Positions 11,689 through 26,218 are shown, numbered from the stretch's first letter. The stretch is 64,000 bases of DNA from Strigops habroptila (GCF_004027225.2 NC_044283.2:34416207-34480206); one strand, 5' to 3'. Program-made: numbers and translations. The notes: a model not told the origin generated them from the sequence alone.

Positions 11689-14186
11689 AACAGCTGAAAG
11701 GAGGTAAGGAACAGTTTCTTGTACCATTTCTAATTTGTAGTTGACCATACGAACATAAACAGTCTTTGGGAAAATATGGCATTGACTTCTTTGTACTACA
11801 AAAGGCAGGAAAACTCACACAGTTAATTATAGCTGAGCAATAATATACAAAGCTGGTCCTTACTGCCTCCAAGCTGCTTGCTACTTGCTCAGGTCAGTTG
11901 TAATTTTCAGTGCTGTGGTATCCTTTGACTTCTGCAAAACCATTAGTCTGTTGGTCATAAGAATTATGATCCATGGGAGACGCTGAAACTTCCCTAGGTA
12001 ACAGTCAAATTTGCTTTCTACGCCACCAATTGTGGGTAAAGAGTTAGCATATTAGACCTCCAATGGGATTTTTATTTCAAATTCAAAATCTTGTCATACT
12101 TAAAAAATGGTAACAGTCACATCAAATAACCTCAATTTCAGCTCAGGTTTCTGTTCTTTGACAGATTTTTGTCACATCCTGCAAAGGAAGGTGGAAGACA
12201 GTTTATATCAAATTGCTGTCTAATAAACTCTTTATGGTTTCTTCAGTTAGAAGTTGCCTTTTATACTGGAGCATAAGGTTTTAATAGATTTTTTTTTTTT
12301 AATGTCTGGATCTTATCTAACTTACTCAGGGCTCATTACCCATATTTCAGCATTTCAGAGAGGAGGACTTATTTCTGTATTTATTTTGCTGTCAATTTAC
12401 TTAAATAATGCCATAGCTTGTCAGGCTTTTTAACAGGCATTTTCTAACATTTCAATGGGAATTAATTTGTCAAATGTAGTAAATAAAAAGAGAAATGTAA
12501 GAATTTAGGAAAGATTAGCAGGAGACTCAGAGATTTGAAAACCAAACCTTAAATTATGCATTTTACAACTGTACCTCCTCAGCAGTGGCTGCTGGATAAA
12601 TTGCAGTGCTGTATGACACATTGGATCTGCACTTTAGGATTTTCTTAATTAAAGAAAATAGAAGAGGAGGAAATCTTACAACTTCTTTTGGAAGGGGAGA
12701 TACGTTAAGTTATAATTTATTTCAGATGCAGTTAATTAGCTATAAAATGACCCTTTTTTAGTTTTCTTGGGTAACTTTTTACATTTCTAATTATTTCTGA
12801 CAGCTTTTTTCTTCTGTCTCTGCACTCCATTCCTGCTGCCACTTCAATTTTTGTTTCAGTTCCTTCTCTCTTTTGGGTTTATTTTTCTCTCTTGCTTTGT
12901 GTGTGGGTGATACTTTCATATTCTCTCTTTTCACGTTTGACTTCCCTTCCTTTCAGAATTTTATTGCCTCATACTTTATTCTGATGTTAGGAAAGGGAAA
13001 GGAATATATGCCAGCTTCAGTCTCAGGAAATATATTCAGCTCTGTGTTTGAACCTATACTTCATTTTTATTATTTCAGGGTTCTCATCTGATGGACTCAT
13101 GCCATTTGCTGCGTGAAATACACATTTCTTCAGCAGATACTCCTATACATAGGGATTGCTCCACACATATCAAGAAATTCACTGAAAGATCATACTCTGT
13201 GTGCTTGTAGAGTAGTAGGAAGTACTACCAGTGAGAATTTAGGATTAAAAAAAATCCTCCTCATAACTCAGTGTCAGCCTTCCCTCGTTGCTCTATATTT
13301 GATCTATAGTCATTATATAATACAAATCTGTTATAAGGGATTAATCTTAAGGATACATTTTGTAGGTGTGAATTCCCTCAGCCCTTCAACAACCTAATAT
13401 ATCTCCACTAACTGCTACTCAAGTACTTCTTCCAAACATAAGTTGAAGGGCGTTCTTTCCAGGGTACGCCAATGCAGCACGCTGCTTTACACAATGTTTG
13501 TTGAGACTGTCAAACTGAAATTTCTGAGAACAGGATTTGTGCTAGTGCAGTGCAGGAGTGTGCTCTCAGTTGGTGCCCTACTCCCAATATCAGCTGGGAG
13601 TCTGTTATTCATTTCTGCTCTGTCTAAATATTGTGGTCATGTAAAAAAAGCTGTAGGTTTTCTAAGGGTGACTAGTCCGCTTTTATAGAATATAATGGTA
13701 GGAAAGGATTGTCATAATTACTTATGGAGTATCTTGGACAAGATTTGAATAGTGAGGTTTAGGAGAAGTCCAGTGTCTGCACTCGCATTGACTTGATTTT
13801 CAAATGGCGCTGGCAATATTCTGTATCAAAGACAGAAATAGTTTGCAAAGGCAAATCCAGCTGTAAGGAGTTAAGACAAAGTGCTAGAAAGAAAATTGAT
13901 GAAAGAGGAAGGAAGCAATAGACCATACATGAAAGAGATTATAAAGAGAATAATCCAAAGTGTGTGCTGATGTCCCGTGTTTGATCACTGGTATGTCTGA
14001 AGGGTTCAAAAGCTAAATTTGCAGACAGTAATGACATTGGGAGCACAGCAAATTATAGTGTATGCTACATCTAGATTCAGTGCAAGCAGAGATGGGGGCA
14101 AAATATTTCAAAAGAAGCAAAATCAAACCACATTAAAAATCCCAAGTACTGTACATGACAATCCTTTTTAGCATTAAAATTTTCAG

Positions 14187-14399
14187 TTAACTTGTATATT
14201 TGGCAAACTCATTGGGTTTTATTCCGGAATTGTCACTGCCAGAGCAGCAAGATTGCCCTTCCGATCCACCCCTAGTCATATCATTGTTGGTATAAAAGTC
14301 CAAATCAGGCTGCATCAGCGTGTCTGGAGTTTGCTCTGTACCTTGCTTGTACAGTTGGTTCTGACAGTATAGACTGGGTTGCGCATACGCACCTGCAAA
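14187..14399 (-). other. Candidate coding exon or retrocopy remnant, unknown
   Basis: On the minus strand TTGTTTGCAG, an acceptor-like sequence, precedes an open frame of about 68 codons ending in TAA at 14187. The segment is more GC-rich than its flanks, uses ordinary vertebrate codons, and encodes a polar, proline/glutamine/asparagine-containing peptide with text such as LMQPDLDFYTNNDM. It would suit the last exon of a regulatory protein, but I do not recognise the family. No partner exon was identified, and a chance frame or pseudogene fragment is possible. Confidence 0.25.
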
Positions 14400-17300
14400 C
14401 AATTCAGTCTTCCTTGAACATGCACTTAGTTTTCAGGATTAATTTCATAGTGTGACAGAATAAGGCTACAGATATGTTTTCTCTGTTTCAGTTGACTCTT
14501 CTGTTGTACAGGAATAGAAAAGAAGCCATGGTGTTCAGTGCTAGCAAAGGCGATGTGGTTGTTAAGGTGATATGTCGAAACTGTGGTGGTTGTGCAGGGA
14601 GAAGCTGTAATGAATGACTACTGCCTTGTGATCTAGGTAATGAAAGTTTAGAAACTATGTTCTTGCTTTGCCAGTAAAGGAAGTTGTGCGCCATTTTTTA
14701 AAACATTTGGGTGGCCCGTGAGGTCTTCAAGAGCATCTCTTCTAAGTTCTTCTGGAGTTTTTGAAAATCACGCTGGCAGCCTTCTAACAACTTCAAGTGC
14801 CTAATTCCTCCTAAAAATCCAGGCAGTTACCCCTAACTTTTTCATCCAGCTGTGTTCCATCTGAAGGCAGGAGGCTTCAGTTCCTTCATGTCTCCTTTAA
14901 ACCACGTAGATTCAGGTACCTGCATCCTACCATGCCTGGCAGCTGCTCCAAGAGCGAATTCTATATTACTCCATTACTTTCAGAAGGGTCAGCAGGGCTG
15001 ACCTTGCTTCACACTGAGGTGAGTTTGATGCTAAAATATTCTTGAGAGAGCGTGTTTTCTTTTCAGGTAGTGCTACAAATATAAAAACAATTGCTGTTTT
15101 AAAAGTGCCTGTAGTGGTATAGTAGAAACCTCCCTCTTGCTATGAACAGATCTGCTGTTCTTTAGAGGGCAGCAGGCTATTATGCAAGTAGAACTTTTCA
15201 GTGTTAGCACTTCGGTCTACTCTTGCACTCTTCAGGATTGCTGCAATGACTTTATTTGCATTTGCTTCATTAACCATCTGGGCTATCACCTCACGGCATT
15301 CAGACACTTAATACCACTGAGGTAATACTCAGGAATGTAAAGACCACAGGCATGTGGACAAGTTACCTTCAGTTCCTTTTGGAGGTTTCATTTCTATTGC
15401 CATTTTGTTAAGTAAAGGAGAATTGTTTCTTTGGATTGATTCATTTCTGAAATGATCTCAAACTATTGATATTGTAATTACATATTCTATTTCAGTAATC
15501 TCTTCTGCTTTGCCGTGGTACATTAATTAATGTCCTACTGTTTCACGTGAACATCTCTAACAAGACTGCAGTGAAAAACGGTGTGCTATGTGGTTAAAAA
15601 AATTAATACCAAGTGACCTGAGTACTCTGAAGTAAATCATATGACAAAGGAGATGGGCTTAAGTGGTGAGAAAGTGTGTTCATTCTTGTGAGAATACAAG
15701 ATCTGAACCAAATGTCATGTGAATTTTGTGGAACTTTAAGAGAATTTAACTAAAGTTCCAAAGGTGATGATTGCTCCTTATCTCTGAAATGTACTCTCTA
15801 ATCCTTAAAATCTCCATATTCTGGAAACCAAAGATATGATTATTTTCAGCGTTGAATTCAAGCTTCTGTTGCTATCTCAGTACTTTATTAGTAAGCTGAA
15901 TACTGTTATCAGAGATCTATAATTGAATATACATTTTACATCTTGTAAATAATATGAGCTTCAAAAGTATATTTGGTGACATTAAAGTCAAATGATGGCT
16001 TATTCTAAAAAATGTTCAAGTCCTTAAATCCTGTGCAGCTTAGCTCAGGGAAAGATACCTGGAAACATTGCTTCCGAACACAGTTCTTGTGGTAAGACAG
16101 TTGCATAGAATAAATTTTGCTAATTTCAACGTTCTCTGTAAGCCAGATCACATCAGGCTTTATACCTAGTGATCAGCACCACATATTTCGTCTGAAAGTG
16201 AAATCATCACCAGTGCAGATGCTTGTGTACCTGGCCTTTGTGTACTTACCAAAAAGGTGGGCGGCAAAATTCAGGTAGACTATTCAAGCAGCCTCACAAG
16301 GTAGTCCCAGAAGAACAACCACAGACACGTGTGTTAATTGGAGAATATTCTATTCCTGTGCTGGAAATGCTTTATTTATCAATTTAACTTTAAATATGTA
16401 GGCATTTGTCCTGAACTTCTCTGTTTAGCCTTTTGTAGTGGAAAGAACTACCTTCTAATGTGGAACTTGGCTGCAAAGATCAATGACCAGGTTTCGACTG
16501 TTACTACAAACAATGGAAAAAACACAAATGGAGTTTGAGACACTGTGGCTATGCAAAACTCTTTGTTTGTACAGAGAAGGGATTGGCCTCTCTTCTGGAT
16601 TTTCTGACACTCATTTTTCAGGTACTAACTGCAAACTTATTCTGAAAGTGTGGGAGGGTGTGCATGCCTATGGATTTCTTTTCTATTCATGTAAAACCTA
16701 ATTAAACAAGACATTTGCTTAGATAATTGATTACACAAAGCAGGCAAGTGAGGATTTTATATTTTTACCAGATTCTGTTAACTTATGACCTCTTGAAAGG
16801 AAGCATGTGAAGAAACAGGTCATTACATCCTCCCTTGCCAAAGGAAAGAGTTCAGGATTCTTGAGGGAGGACTACTGCTTGGCCTTCCTGACAACAGGTA
16901 GGAGTTTGTCTCTGGCACTGACTGCATCTTCCACAAAATTTTACATATAGAACAAGTCATATGTTCATGCTCTGTGCAACTAACTGTGATATACTTTTAA
17001 ATAGAATGATTGTTCAGTCTTAATTTCAGAATATTCATTTAAAAAAATCTTCCTTGTATACATTCTTGAGTCACAACAGTCATTAGCATAAAGGGCATTC
17101 TCTTAAAATCCATCAGACACTCATGGAAGTGTCTCTAAATAAAGTTAAAGTCTGTAAATAAACAACTCTTTACAGTATATTGTGTATCTGAGTGGGAGCT
17201 TTTAATTCTGGTTAAGATCAGCTGCACTTCCTAGTTTCAAAGCCACCGTGTGCCCTGAACTGTGAGCTCAGCCTCCCTTTTCCAGAAATGGAGGAAGACA

Positions 17301-18400
17301 AAGGAAGACATTTTCTGGGGATAAAATCCTGTAACAGTAATAAAGACCTCACTGGAGCAGAAAGATGCAACTCATTCTTCCCTGTGCCTGTTGGAGTTGG
17401 TTTTCCCTAGTGTTTGTGAGGTCTGTGAGAAATGTTTGGATAAGATCTTTTGGTGCTGTTCCCAGAACATGGTTCATGTGATATCAAAGAATCCTGATGT
17501 TTTGCCAGGGACCTTTTTGTCATTGGGAATTTAGAGACTGGGTTTGTAAAGGGTTGGCTGAGCCAGAATACAAATTAAAACTCCTGAGCAACCTATTCTG
17601 GAAGCCCATCTTCTATCAAAGGCCACCAGGGACCTGTGCCAGGAGACACCTCCCAAAAGGAGAATGAGCAATGAAGCGACAGGTGACAGCTTCAAGTTCT
17701 GTAGCACTGCAGAGCTGGAGCTGAAACATCAGTGTCCAGGCCATGGATCTGCACTGAAATAGGAATTAATGGAATAAATGAATGTACTCATTGTAACCTT
17801 CCTTAAAGCCAGAGTAGCTTTGTCTTGAAGCATCTGTCTTTCCATCTGTGACGTGTAAATTTTGTTCACTGGCAAGGCAGTCCTGGGTGAATGGAAGATA
17901 ACCATACTGACAGTTTTCCTCACTAGTTTCCACTCACCTCTTAAAGTCTGGACTTGCAGACTTCTCAGTAAATGCAAGGAATTTATGTTGAATCTACTAT
18001 AGCTGTTCACAGTAGTTATTTAAGGTGCAGTCTGTCACCACCTGCTTACTATATACAAAAGATGAGAAGAAAGCATATTTTCCAAAAGCCTTAAAATTGC
18101 AGTGATCATCTATTAGCGATAGGTAAATTGTTTCTCCTTCCTGATGAGGAATTTTGCTTCAATGAATGTGATCAAAAGGTTGCATCAGGTGGCAAATGTC
18201 AATGTTTAATATTTTTTCAGAACTTTGGATCCCATGGGAAAGGTGCAATGAAATTATGACAAAAAAGGAGACTGGAAAAGAAGGTAAAACAAGAAATAGA
18301 AAAACAGGGAACTTATTAGTGAAAAACATAATGTAATTGATCCGTACTTGCTTAGTGGAGATGAAAAGCTGAGAAACAACATCCTAATATATCGTGTATA

Positions 18401-18530
18401 TGATAGAATCATAGGATGGCTTGGGTTGGAAGGGACCTTAAAGATCCTCTAGTTCTAATCCGCCTGCCATGGGCAGGGATGCCTTCCAGTAGAACAGGTT
18501 GCTCAAAAACCCATCCAGCCTGGTCTCAAA
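18401..18530 (-). mobile_element. CR1 LINE 3' end, short fragment
   Basis: GATAGAATCATAGGATGGC, TTGGGTTGGAAGGGACCTTA and CATGGGCAGGGATGCCTTCC are the reverse complement of the CR1 3' end. The fragment stops at CAGCCTGGTCTCAAA. The AT-rich sequence just beyond repeats TCTCAAAATAT twice. Confidence 0.93.
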
Positions 18531-20739
18531 ATATCATAACATAGTATTAATTATAATATAATCTCAAAATATTGTTCTGCTTACTGATGGATATGTTATG
18601 TTACAACTGTTAGAATCCTCAGAAGCTATTTTGTCCTACTTTGTGTTCCTTTTTTTTTGTTGTATCACGTATATCTGTCTTGTTTTCACTCCATAGTTTC
18701 CATTATGATCTGGTATCAGGAAGTTCTCGGATAGGTAAGTGTTCTGGGGTGATAATCATAATTAAATCCACCTTTTGATTGTTTAATTTACAATGATGAA
18801 TAATCTTCTAATTGGAAATACTATAGTTTTTCTTCCTAAAGATCAAATTTGAAATTGTAATAAGAATTTTACAGTTTCATTGAGCTGAAACCAGAATTCC
18901 TTTTTTCACAACTTTGCAGAGTTTATTAATAATCTTTGCTGTTTACTGTCATCTGCATATATAAAGTATCACTGGTGGGCTGTGTTTGGCTTTAGTATGA
19001 ACAGTTTCCCATCTGACTTACTGTAGATAGTCTCAGCTCTGTGTTCATTTGACATACGATTTGCCTTGATTTTCTCAGTCATTACTCCATTGGGTCAACA
19101 GACAGATAAGCTGGAGAAGTTATCACAAGTGCATATGTGTACCTATATAATAATTTACATGTCCATATGAAAGGACTTATGCCTAGAGGTCCATTTGGTT
19201 TTAAGGTTCATTGACCAACACCAATGCCACTTAACAACTTACATAAATAAATATGCTAAGATTGAGAAAAGGGTACATATTTTTAATTAAATATAAATGA
19301 GATAGATAGATAAAAAAGGAAAGTGCTGACATGAATCTGCAGAAAAGTTCTTGAGCTTGTCCCTGACTTGCCAGATGCTTGCCTGCTCCCTCGGTTGCAG
19401 TGTGTTCATACCAGGCATACCATCTCTCTCAGTTCAGTTTGAAGCCCTGTGCCAGCTCCATCTTCTAGAAACCAGTACATCCATGCTCCTTCTATACACT
19501 GCTGTCCTGACCTTCATTGGCCACTATCTGGTGCTTCCCAGCAACACTGGAGAAAATTGACTCTGTCATAATTTGAAACTTAGAAACCAGAAGGGGAGGT
19601 ATTGTTTTTCGTAAGCTTAAATGCACTTTTCATGTTGAAAAGTGACTGCAAGATGTGGTATTTGTAAAAATAACCAAGAGTTTGGATGGCGAATATTTTC
19701 ATGAAACTACTCAGAAATGATCTGCACAGTAAGGATTGCTTACTGAACATGTTCTCTACTTGCTAAAAATTCGTGTACTCATTTTGTCAGTCCCTTCCAC
19801 CAAAAATTGACACCAAAGAAAATACTGTGAAATATTATTCCAGTGTTTCGTGGTTTTTGAATAGGTAGAAATGAAATCATAGTGTCCAGGTTTGCTGCTT
19901 AAAATACCTGAACATCTATCAATTTTTCTATGAGTGTGGAGAATATAATTATTTTGTTACTAATTAGTTACAAATGCAACAAGTAGAAAGCAGAGCTGGA
20001 AGTCCATTTAGGAGTTCATTTATTTCAACAGCACTGACATTTATTATTATTGGGCCTATCTTTCTACTGTAATAGGGTAGGCCCTTCATATATACAAACA
20101 TCCCTATTGTCACTCCAGCAAATAGGTGGTACTTCTGTGCAAACTTAGAATCTTGTCTCTGGGTAGTTGTGCTCTGCAGCCATTGCCTGAATCACCAGGT
20201 ATCCTTAGAAGCTTCCTCTTCCTAATCCTAGTCTCAATGCCTCTGGGAAGTTGCACCATTCCTCACATCCTATATGCCTTTCAATGTTCCTCAATTTTGG
20301 ATCTGCATTTCGCTGGGAAGAGAAAGGTCAGCCTTCCCCATGGACTTTGTGCTGCTGTGGTAGCATAACCTTCAACACAGTTCAGCTCACTTTCTCCAGG
20401 GGAATGCAAGAAAATGCAACAAGTGTCCACCCAGCTGGCCAGTGGCAATGCCCAGAATGTGCCCTTAGATAGAGTGGATCTGATGGCTCTGGTCCCCTCC
20501 TGTCCTGCTGGCTGAGAGTGAATTCTTCAAATGATTTTCAGAGAGAACTTTCAGGAGAAAAGGTAGAATGAAGGAGAAATGACAGATTAAATTCTCCTGG
20601 AGCTTTGTTCAGACTTCCAGTGGTATGTCAGTGCCTTCCCACAGCTCAAGAACTGCTGAGTCAATCCATTTCCCCTGCCCAAGGGCAGGATCAGTTATAA
20701 CTAAACTGATGCTGACATGATTGTCTAGCCTGTCTTGTA
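18531..20739. other. Intergenic, nothing recognised
   Basis: AT-rich sequence with a short GATA run near 19301. No gene, clear repeat or RNA was seen. Confidence 0.6.
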
Positions 20740-21100
20740 GCATCTTTGTCACTGGAGAGCTTCACTTTCCAAAGTAATATATTCCAGTGCTTCACTATTA
20801 TTATGGTTGAACAGTTCCTTTTTGTTTTGTTTTCTCCCTAGTGTCTTATTTATCAGTGCTCCAACCAAAGGACATTAATAATTGTCCTTTTCACTTAGAC
20901 AGATTGTCTCTTTCCTCTCAGAAGCAAACTTTCACATTACTGAGGACTACTGACTTCATTTCTCTTGTTTCTAGGCTTTGTTCTATTTTTTATTAGAAGT
21001 CAGTCTTCTACACCTCTTCCCTCTCTTGTTGCTTATTTGAACTCCCTCCACCCTCAAGTGTGGTTTCCAAAACTGAATAGCATATAATTACCTAACATGT
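20740..21100 (-). mobile_element. Old, degraded CR1-like LINE fragment
   Basis: The plus strand follows the reverse-complement CR1 layout in weathered form: TTCCAGTGCTTCACTATTAT, then AATTGTCCTTTTCACTTAGAC. Later come TTGCTTATTTGAACTCCCTCC and TGGTTTCCAAAACTGAATAG, which correspond to the 'ctggactc..ctcca' and 'ccaaaactgaacacag' blocks of old CR1 copies. Boundaries are approximate. Confidence 0.5.
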
Positions 21101-24100
21101 TTTAAAACAGTATTTCTATTTATTCATCTCACAAGATTTGGTATTTTTTTGCAATGGTGCAAAATTAGTGACACGTTGATCTTACTCCTTCAAATCCTAG
21201 GGGGCTTTTATTGTCATTGATTATTGTATTATGTTAAATAATTGCTAAAGTGCTATTCCTTAGGACTAATACGGAAATAATAGTAGAGGTGTTTAACTGA
21301 CAGATACTTAAAATTACTATTTTTCTAAATTTTAGGTTTAAAAATTATTGAAAGATGAGCCAGATGTGTACTACTTAGCAATTATGGATGATGCCAGTAG
21401 AACTGGGTTTGGAGTCATGATGGAAAGTAGGTAAACTCCTGAATATGTTCCTCTTTCGTTATTACATGAATGGTACACTCCAGTCATCAAGTCCCTGTAC
21501 CAAATCACTTGCTCAGAAAGGAAAAATGAGGAAGCTGGCTAATGCTGATAAGGTAACTTCGTGAAACGCAAAGAAAAAGTTAATAGATTTTGTGCTTCTG
21601 CTGATAAGTCAAGGATTTATAATGTTTGTTAAAATGACTTTGAGTTCTCTTTTCAAACAAAATGACTCTTACATCATTTTCTTCCACTCGCATCCTTTCA
21701 CTAAGTACAATAAAACTATGGTTGGTCATCTTGCCAGGTTTTTTGCTACCTTAAGAACTGAGACAAAGGACAGATAACCAATGGTTTATAATGACAAACA
21801 TACTAGTTTCTACTCTTGTTTTCTCATCTTCTAAACTGGAAATGAGCAGGAACGTTGGGCAGTCATTACTAAAGATTTGCATGATTTGTTTGAAATTAGG
21901 CTTTGTTGTATGTCACCTTTATTAAGCAGTGCTCTTTTTACATGGGACTTGGTTTTACGTATGACTCAGTAGCCCCCCCTTTTTCCCAGCTGAATTGGTG
22001 ATGTTGATCATTCCACTTCAGGGTAAAAATCTAATCACAGTGACGCAAACAACACAGGGAGACTCTGGGCTGAAGAAAGTTCAATTCAGAAGCCCAAGCA
22101 TCAAATAAAATCAAAGGATCTAGGGAAAATTTAGTGATAAAAGGCAGCCAGCCATCACCAAGTACGCAGTGAGATTCCAGCAGAAGGTGACAGGATTCCA
22201 GTGTCTACATTCTTATCAAAATAAGACTTAGAAGAAACTTAGTGTTTTTAAGACTTGCATAGTTGTAACGAGAGACAACGAAGAGAAACTATGCATTTAG
22301 AGCTACTGTAAGTCCAGTCAGTCTCTATGGTTGTGCTGTTTCATCTTTCCAAGTCTTACAGCATACATAGTGATCTCTAGTGGGTTTTATTTAAGGTTTA
22401 AACAGAGATCTGCTTGGAATGACACACTGAAACAAAATTACACCAAAGCTATTATACAGTCTATTTTAATGAAGTTGTTTATATCAGCACCATCTTCAGC
22501 TGAAACTCATAACACTCCATTAAATATTATATCTTCCTACGTGGTTCCAAAAGCATGGCAGAAATAGCAATACCACAGTTACTGCTTCAGCTTCTTCCCA
22601 TGGAGTAAGATCGCTGACCCAGCAGAAGGTTGTACATAGTTCAGAGCCTTAAGTTAGGCGACTTCAACTAGGATGTCTTAGTTAAGTGCTTTCAGTTGAT
22701 GCAGTTAGCATTCAGTAGAAATACAAGCAGTATCTTACAAGAATGAGCCTAGTGCCATCTCTTTAGTCTGTACTTGCGTGACTGGCTTTAGTGCAGGAGC
22801 TTGTACCCTGTCTCTCTCCTCATTTTTGCTATGCCAGGCAAGAATAAACAGTTTCAACATCATTTTGTGTTCAAGGCCTTTTTTGTCTATCTATTTATTT
22901 ATTAATCAGAGCCAGCTTTTGAACAGAGACAGAATCTGCTTTGTGCAGATTCCACATTTTGCTATATTCAGGCTATTGAATAGCACATGAAGTGTCTGCT
23001 GAAGAACACGGTTGCACTCCCTTTGGAGAAATGGGCAGAGAGGAAAGGCACAAGCTATTAGAAATAACGAGTTTGTCAGCTGGAAAATAAAAGGTGTTTA
23101 AAAGCAGAGTCAGCCTAAAGAGCTTCAGCTATAAAGAGTTGAATGGAAGAATGTAATTTTTATATTTATCAGATAATTCCATTTATAAGCTGTGCTTAAT
23201 TTAGTGAGAAGGAAAACTAGGACTATATAATCTGGGCACGTTTTACGTAAATTTATATGCAGATTTACTTTGGCCATAAGGCTCAAGAAGGAGCCTTATC
23301 AAATGATCTGTTGTTTTGGCAAGCATACTAACGTGATCTTAATTTAATAACAACTTTTTCCTACTGAGTTTTTGAATAAACTTCTGCCCAGAGGCCATAT
23401 TCCAAAATAACAGGATTATGGTTTTAATATTATTATTTTAATCCTTCATCCAGAGACCAAATAGATGCAGGACTGTTTCTGGTTACAGTCAGGATATTCC
23501 TCCTGCAAGGGATTTGCATGATTTGAATTATTAAGAAAAGTTTTAAACTTCTTCTCAGTTCATTTAATTCTTGTAAGTTTTAACAGCCTTTTACAGTTGG
23601 CAGTTACTGAAGCTGCAGTTCAGTTACTGGGGTGCACTCCACCAAGTCAAGCCTTTGAAATCTGTGGGTGCTTTCTGCTCTGCTGTTGTACCTCATGCCA
23701 GCAAGTACAGATGACAACTCATTAAATACAAGTGAGAGAGGTGTTATCAGAAAGAATTTTATTAAATATGAGACTCATGTCTGACCCACCTCCCCCAAAC
23801 CAATTCTGTCTCCGTGGCAACAGCCACAAGCATGTGACAAAACATTTGGGATTTCTCTAAAGAAAAATTTAAATACTTAAAACGTCACTTTTCAGGGAAG
23901 CGTCATATTGTATCCTCAAGCAGGTTTCAAAAGTGCATAGTATGTTTACTTGTGGCTTGAACACATGCTCTGTTAACTTACCTGATCTGGCAGTGCTTTG
24001 GTAACAGAGAGTTCTGTCTTCTGAAGCCCAGTTTAGGTTAGCTCTGGTTTGATAATCACAAGTTTTATTGCAGTGTTCTTTACATAAAATCATCCATGAG

Positions 24101-25939
24101 TACCTTTGCAGTTTACTACAATTATTTTAATAGTGCAAGAGGGGAAAGATTCAAAATTATTCTTACTTTCTACTCCTAAATAAAACATAATCCTAACATA
24201 GATGAATTTGCCACTCTAGTGTATACTATCATTAGATTACAGATTACTGCATTGATAATCATAGCCAAAGTATGTATTTTTATTTAGAAAATGCTAAATG
24301 GTCTGTTTCTGAATGATTTCAAGTATTATTCAACATTTCCAAGTTTTATGAAATTAACATGGAGTCCTACACCAATGCAGACATTCCGATGACCTGATAC
24401 TCAGAAATCCAAATCATTTACCATTTTTTAAACTTAAAAATTCTCCCAAAGGCCATTTAATAGTGAGATTACCTTGCATCCTGCATCCGAGCTCTACTGG
24501 TTAACATATACAACTCACTGTGTTCAATTGACAAGATGATTGTCAGATAATCTTCATGCAAATAGCAGAAGCATGGGGGGTCTTGTTATTGTTTACCACA
24601 GGCTCCTTTTACTCTAGACTTTTAATATCCATCTATACTCATTTCCACCACTCAGAATAATAACCTGTCTGTTGTTAACTTCAAACAGCAAAAAAGCAGT
24701 ATCTCCATACAAGCCCGAAAGGGGGACAGAGCTTCTGTGGCACAAGTATGAATGCTGGGGCACCTGTGCGCGAATGAATTAATTGCACAACTTCTGTCCA
24801 TGCGCGTCCCCTCTCCATAAAATAAATCAATTAAAAAAAAAAACCAATACTGTTCCTGCACTCCCACAAAAATCTCTGCCTCACTGAGACCATGTAGGGA
24901 CAAAATGAAGTTTGGGGTGGTATCTGTAAGCCTACCATTTCCTAGCCTGACTAGTGACCTAAATAAAACTTTCAGTATTAGGTTTTTCCGAGATGTAATT
25001 TATACTATGGCTGTCAGGAGTTAAGATAGTAGTTGCCATGGAGCTTTAATCTTTTTTTAGGGTTTAGTCAAAGCAAGCTGGAAATCTGTGTGCTGGGTAG
25101 AACCCTGCTCAACAAAATTTTATTTAAATTGGGACAGGATTTTATCCTAATTTCTCTACTGAAAGTTATTCTCAAAGGTTCTAGCATTCTTTTTATTTTA
25201 TTCTATTTCTCAGCAGGAGATTAGTTTCCTTTTTAGGCTTCTTAAATCACACTACATTCAACCGCAGAAGTATCCAAGTTGCTTCCACCCAACTCCTCCG
25301 ACTATAAACTGTAACTTTCTGCTAGTCTTAATGTGCACAGTTAATCACTGTAGTGAAATTCATTCACCAGTTTTACCATTTTCCGTGGAGGTATTCTATA
25401 AGTACACAGAAACAAAACTTTGGAGAGGATTTTATTTGAGGTATGCCCATGAAGTGCTAATCCCTCCACTGAAAAACAGGCCTTTGGAACAGAAGTTATT
25501 ACAGTTTGAATCTGTGCGTACACTGCTTACAACTTCACTGATGTACATGCAAGGAAAAAAGCAGCATGCAATGCATGAAGTGGATCTCTGGAAAGTATGA
25601 AATAGGCTGTGCTACAGTCTGTAATGTTCTGCTGGAACACAGTTGCAGCAGAACAGAGATGCAGTCCAGCTTAATACTTGCAATTGAAACATTGCTGACT
25701 TGCTTAAAACTGAACTTGCCTACCAGGTAAAACAAAAGAATGCAGAAATACCTGGGGGAAAAGATGCAGAATTTGTCAAAACAAGCTTTTAGAACTCTTA
25801 CCCCACCCCAACCAAAAATTAGAAATGATTCAAATGCAGTATGAGTTTGATCTTAAGAAGAGTCTTAGATTCAAAGACAAAATAACAGCTTCATTTAATG
25901 TAAAATTTGCCAGAATTGTCACTAAATAGAACTATCATT
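21101..25939. other. Intergenic AT-rich DNA
   Basis: No gene recognised. It includes an A-tailed segment near 24680-24843 that could be a retrocopy trace. Other frames look random. Confidence 0.6.
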
Positions 25940-26218
25940 AGGGACTGCAGTGGTAGGACAAAGGGTAATGGGTTCAAACTGAAACAGGGGAAGTTTAGAT
26001 TAGATATAAGGAAGAAGTTCTTTACAGTGAGGGTGGTGAGGCACTGGAATGGGTTGCCCAAGGAACTTGTGAATGCTCCATCCCTGGCGGTGTTCAAGGC
26101 CAGGTTGGACAGAGCCTTGGGCGACATGGTTTAGTGCGAGGTGTCCCTGCCCATGGCAGGGGGTTGGAACTAGATGATCTTAAGGTCCTTTCCAACCCTA
26201 ACTATTCTATGACTCTAT
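25940..26218 (+). mobile_element. CR1 LINE, 5'-truncated 3' end
   Basis: GGTAGGACAAAGGGTAATGG, GGAAGTTTAGATTAGATATA, GGTGGTGAGGCACTGGAATG, GGCCAGGTTGGACAGAGCCT and GGTCCTTTCCAACCCTAACT are consecutive CR1 3' blocks. It ends in the terminal repeat CTATTCTATGACTCTATT. A 76-residue frame here ([20 protein letters not shown]) is translated CR1 tail and not a gene. Confidence 0.95.

Larger units (their letters stand above)
10773..18400. other. Intergenic AT-rich DNA
   Basis: No recognisable gene. It contains a short 10-bp tandem repeat near 11657 and an exon-like open segment at 14187-14399 (separate entries). All other frames are short and lack coding character. Confidence 0.6.

Noticed and set aside
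25907..26134. 75-residue frame with [20 protein letters not shown]
   Set aside because: It is the CR1 3' tail translated by chance; the same text appears at other CR1 copies, for example on the minus strand near 10.7 kb.
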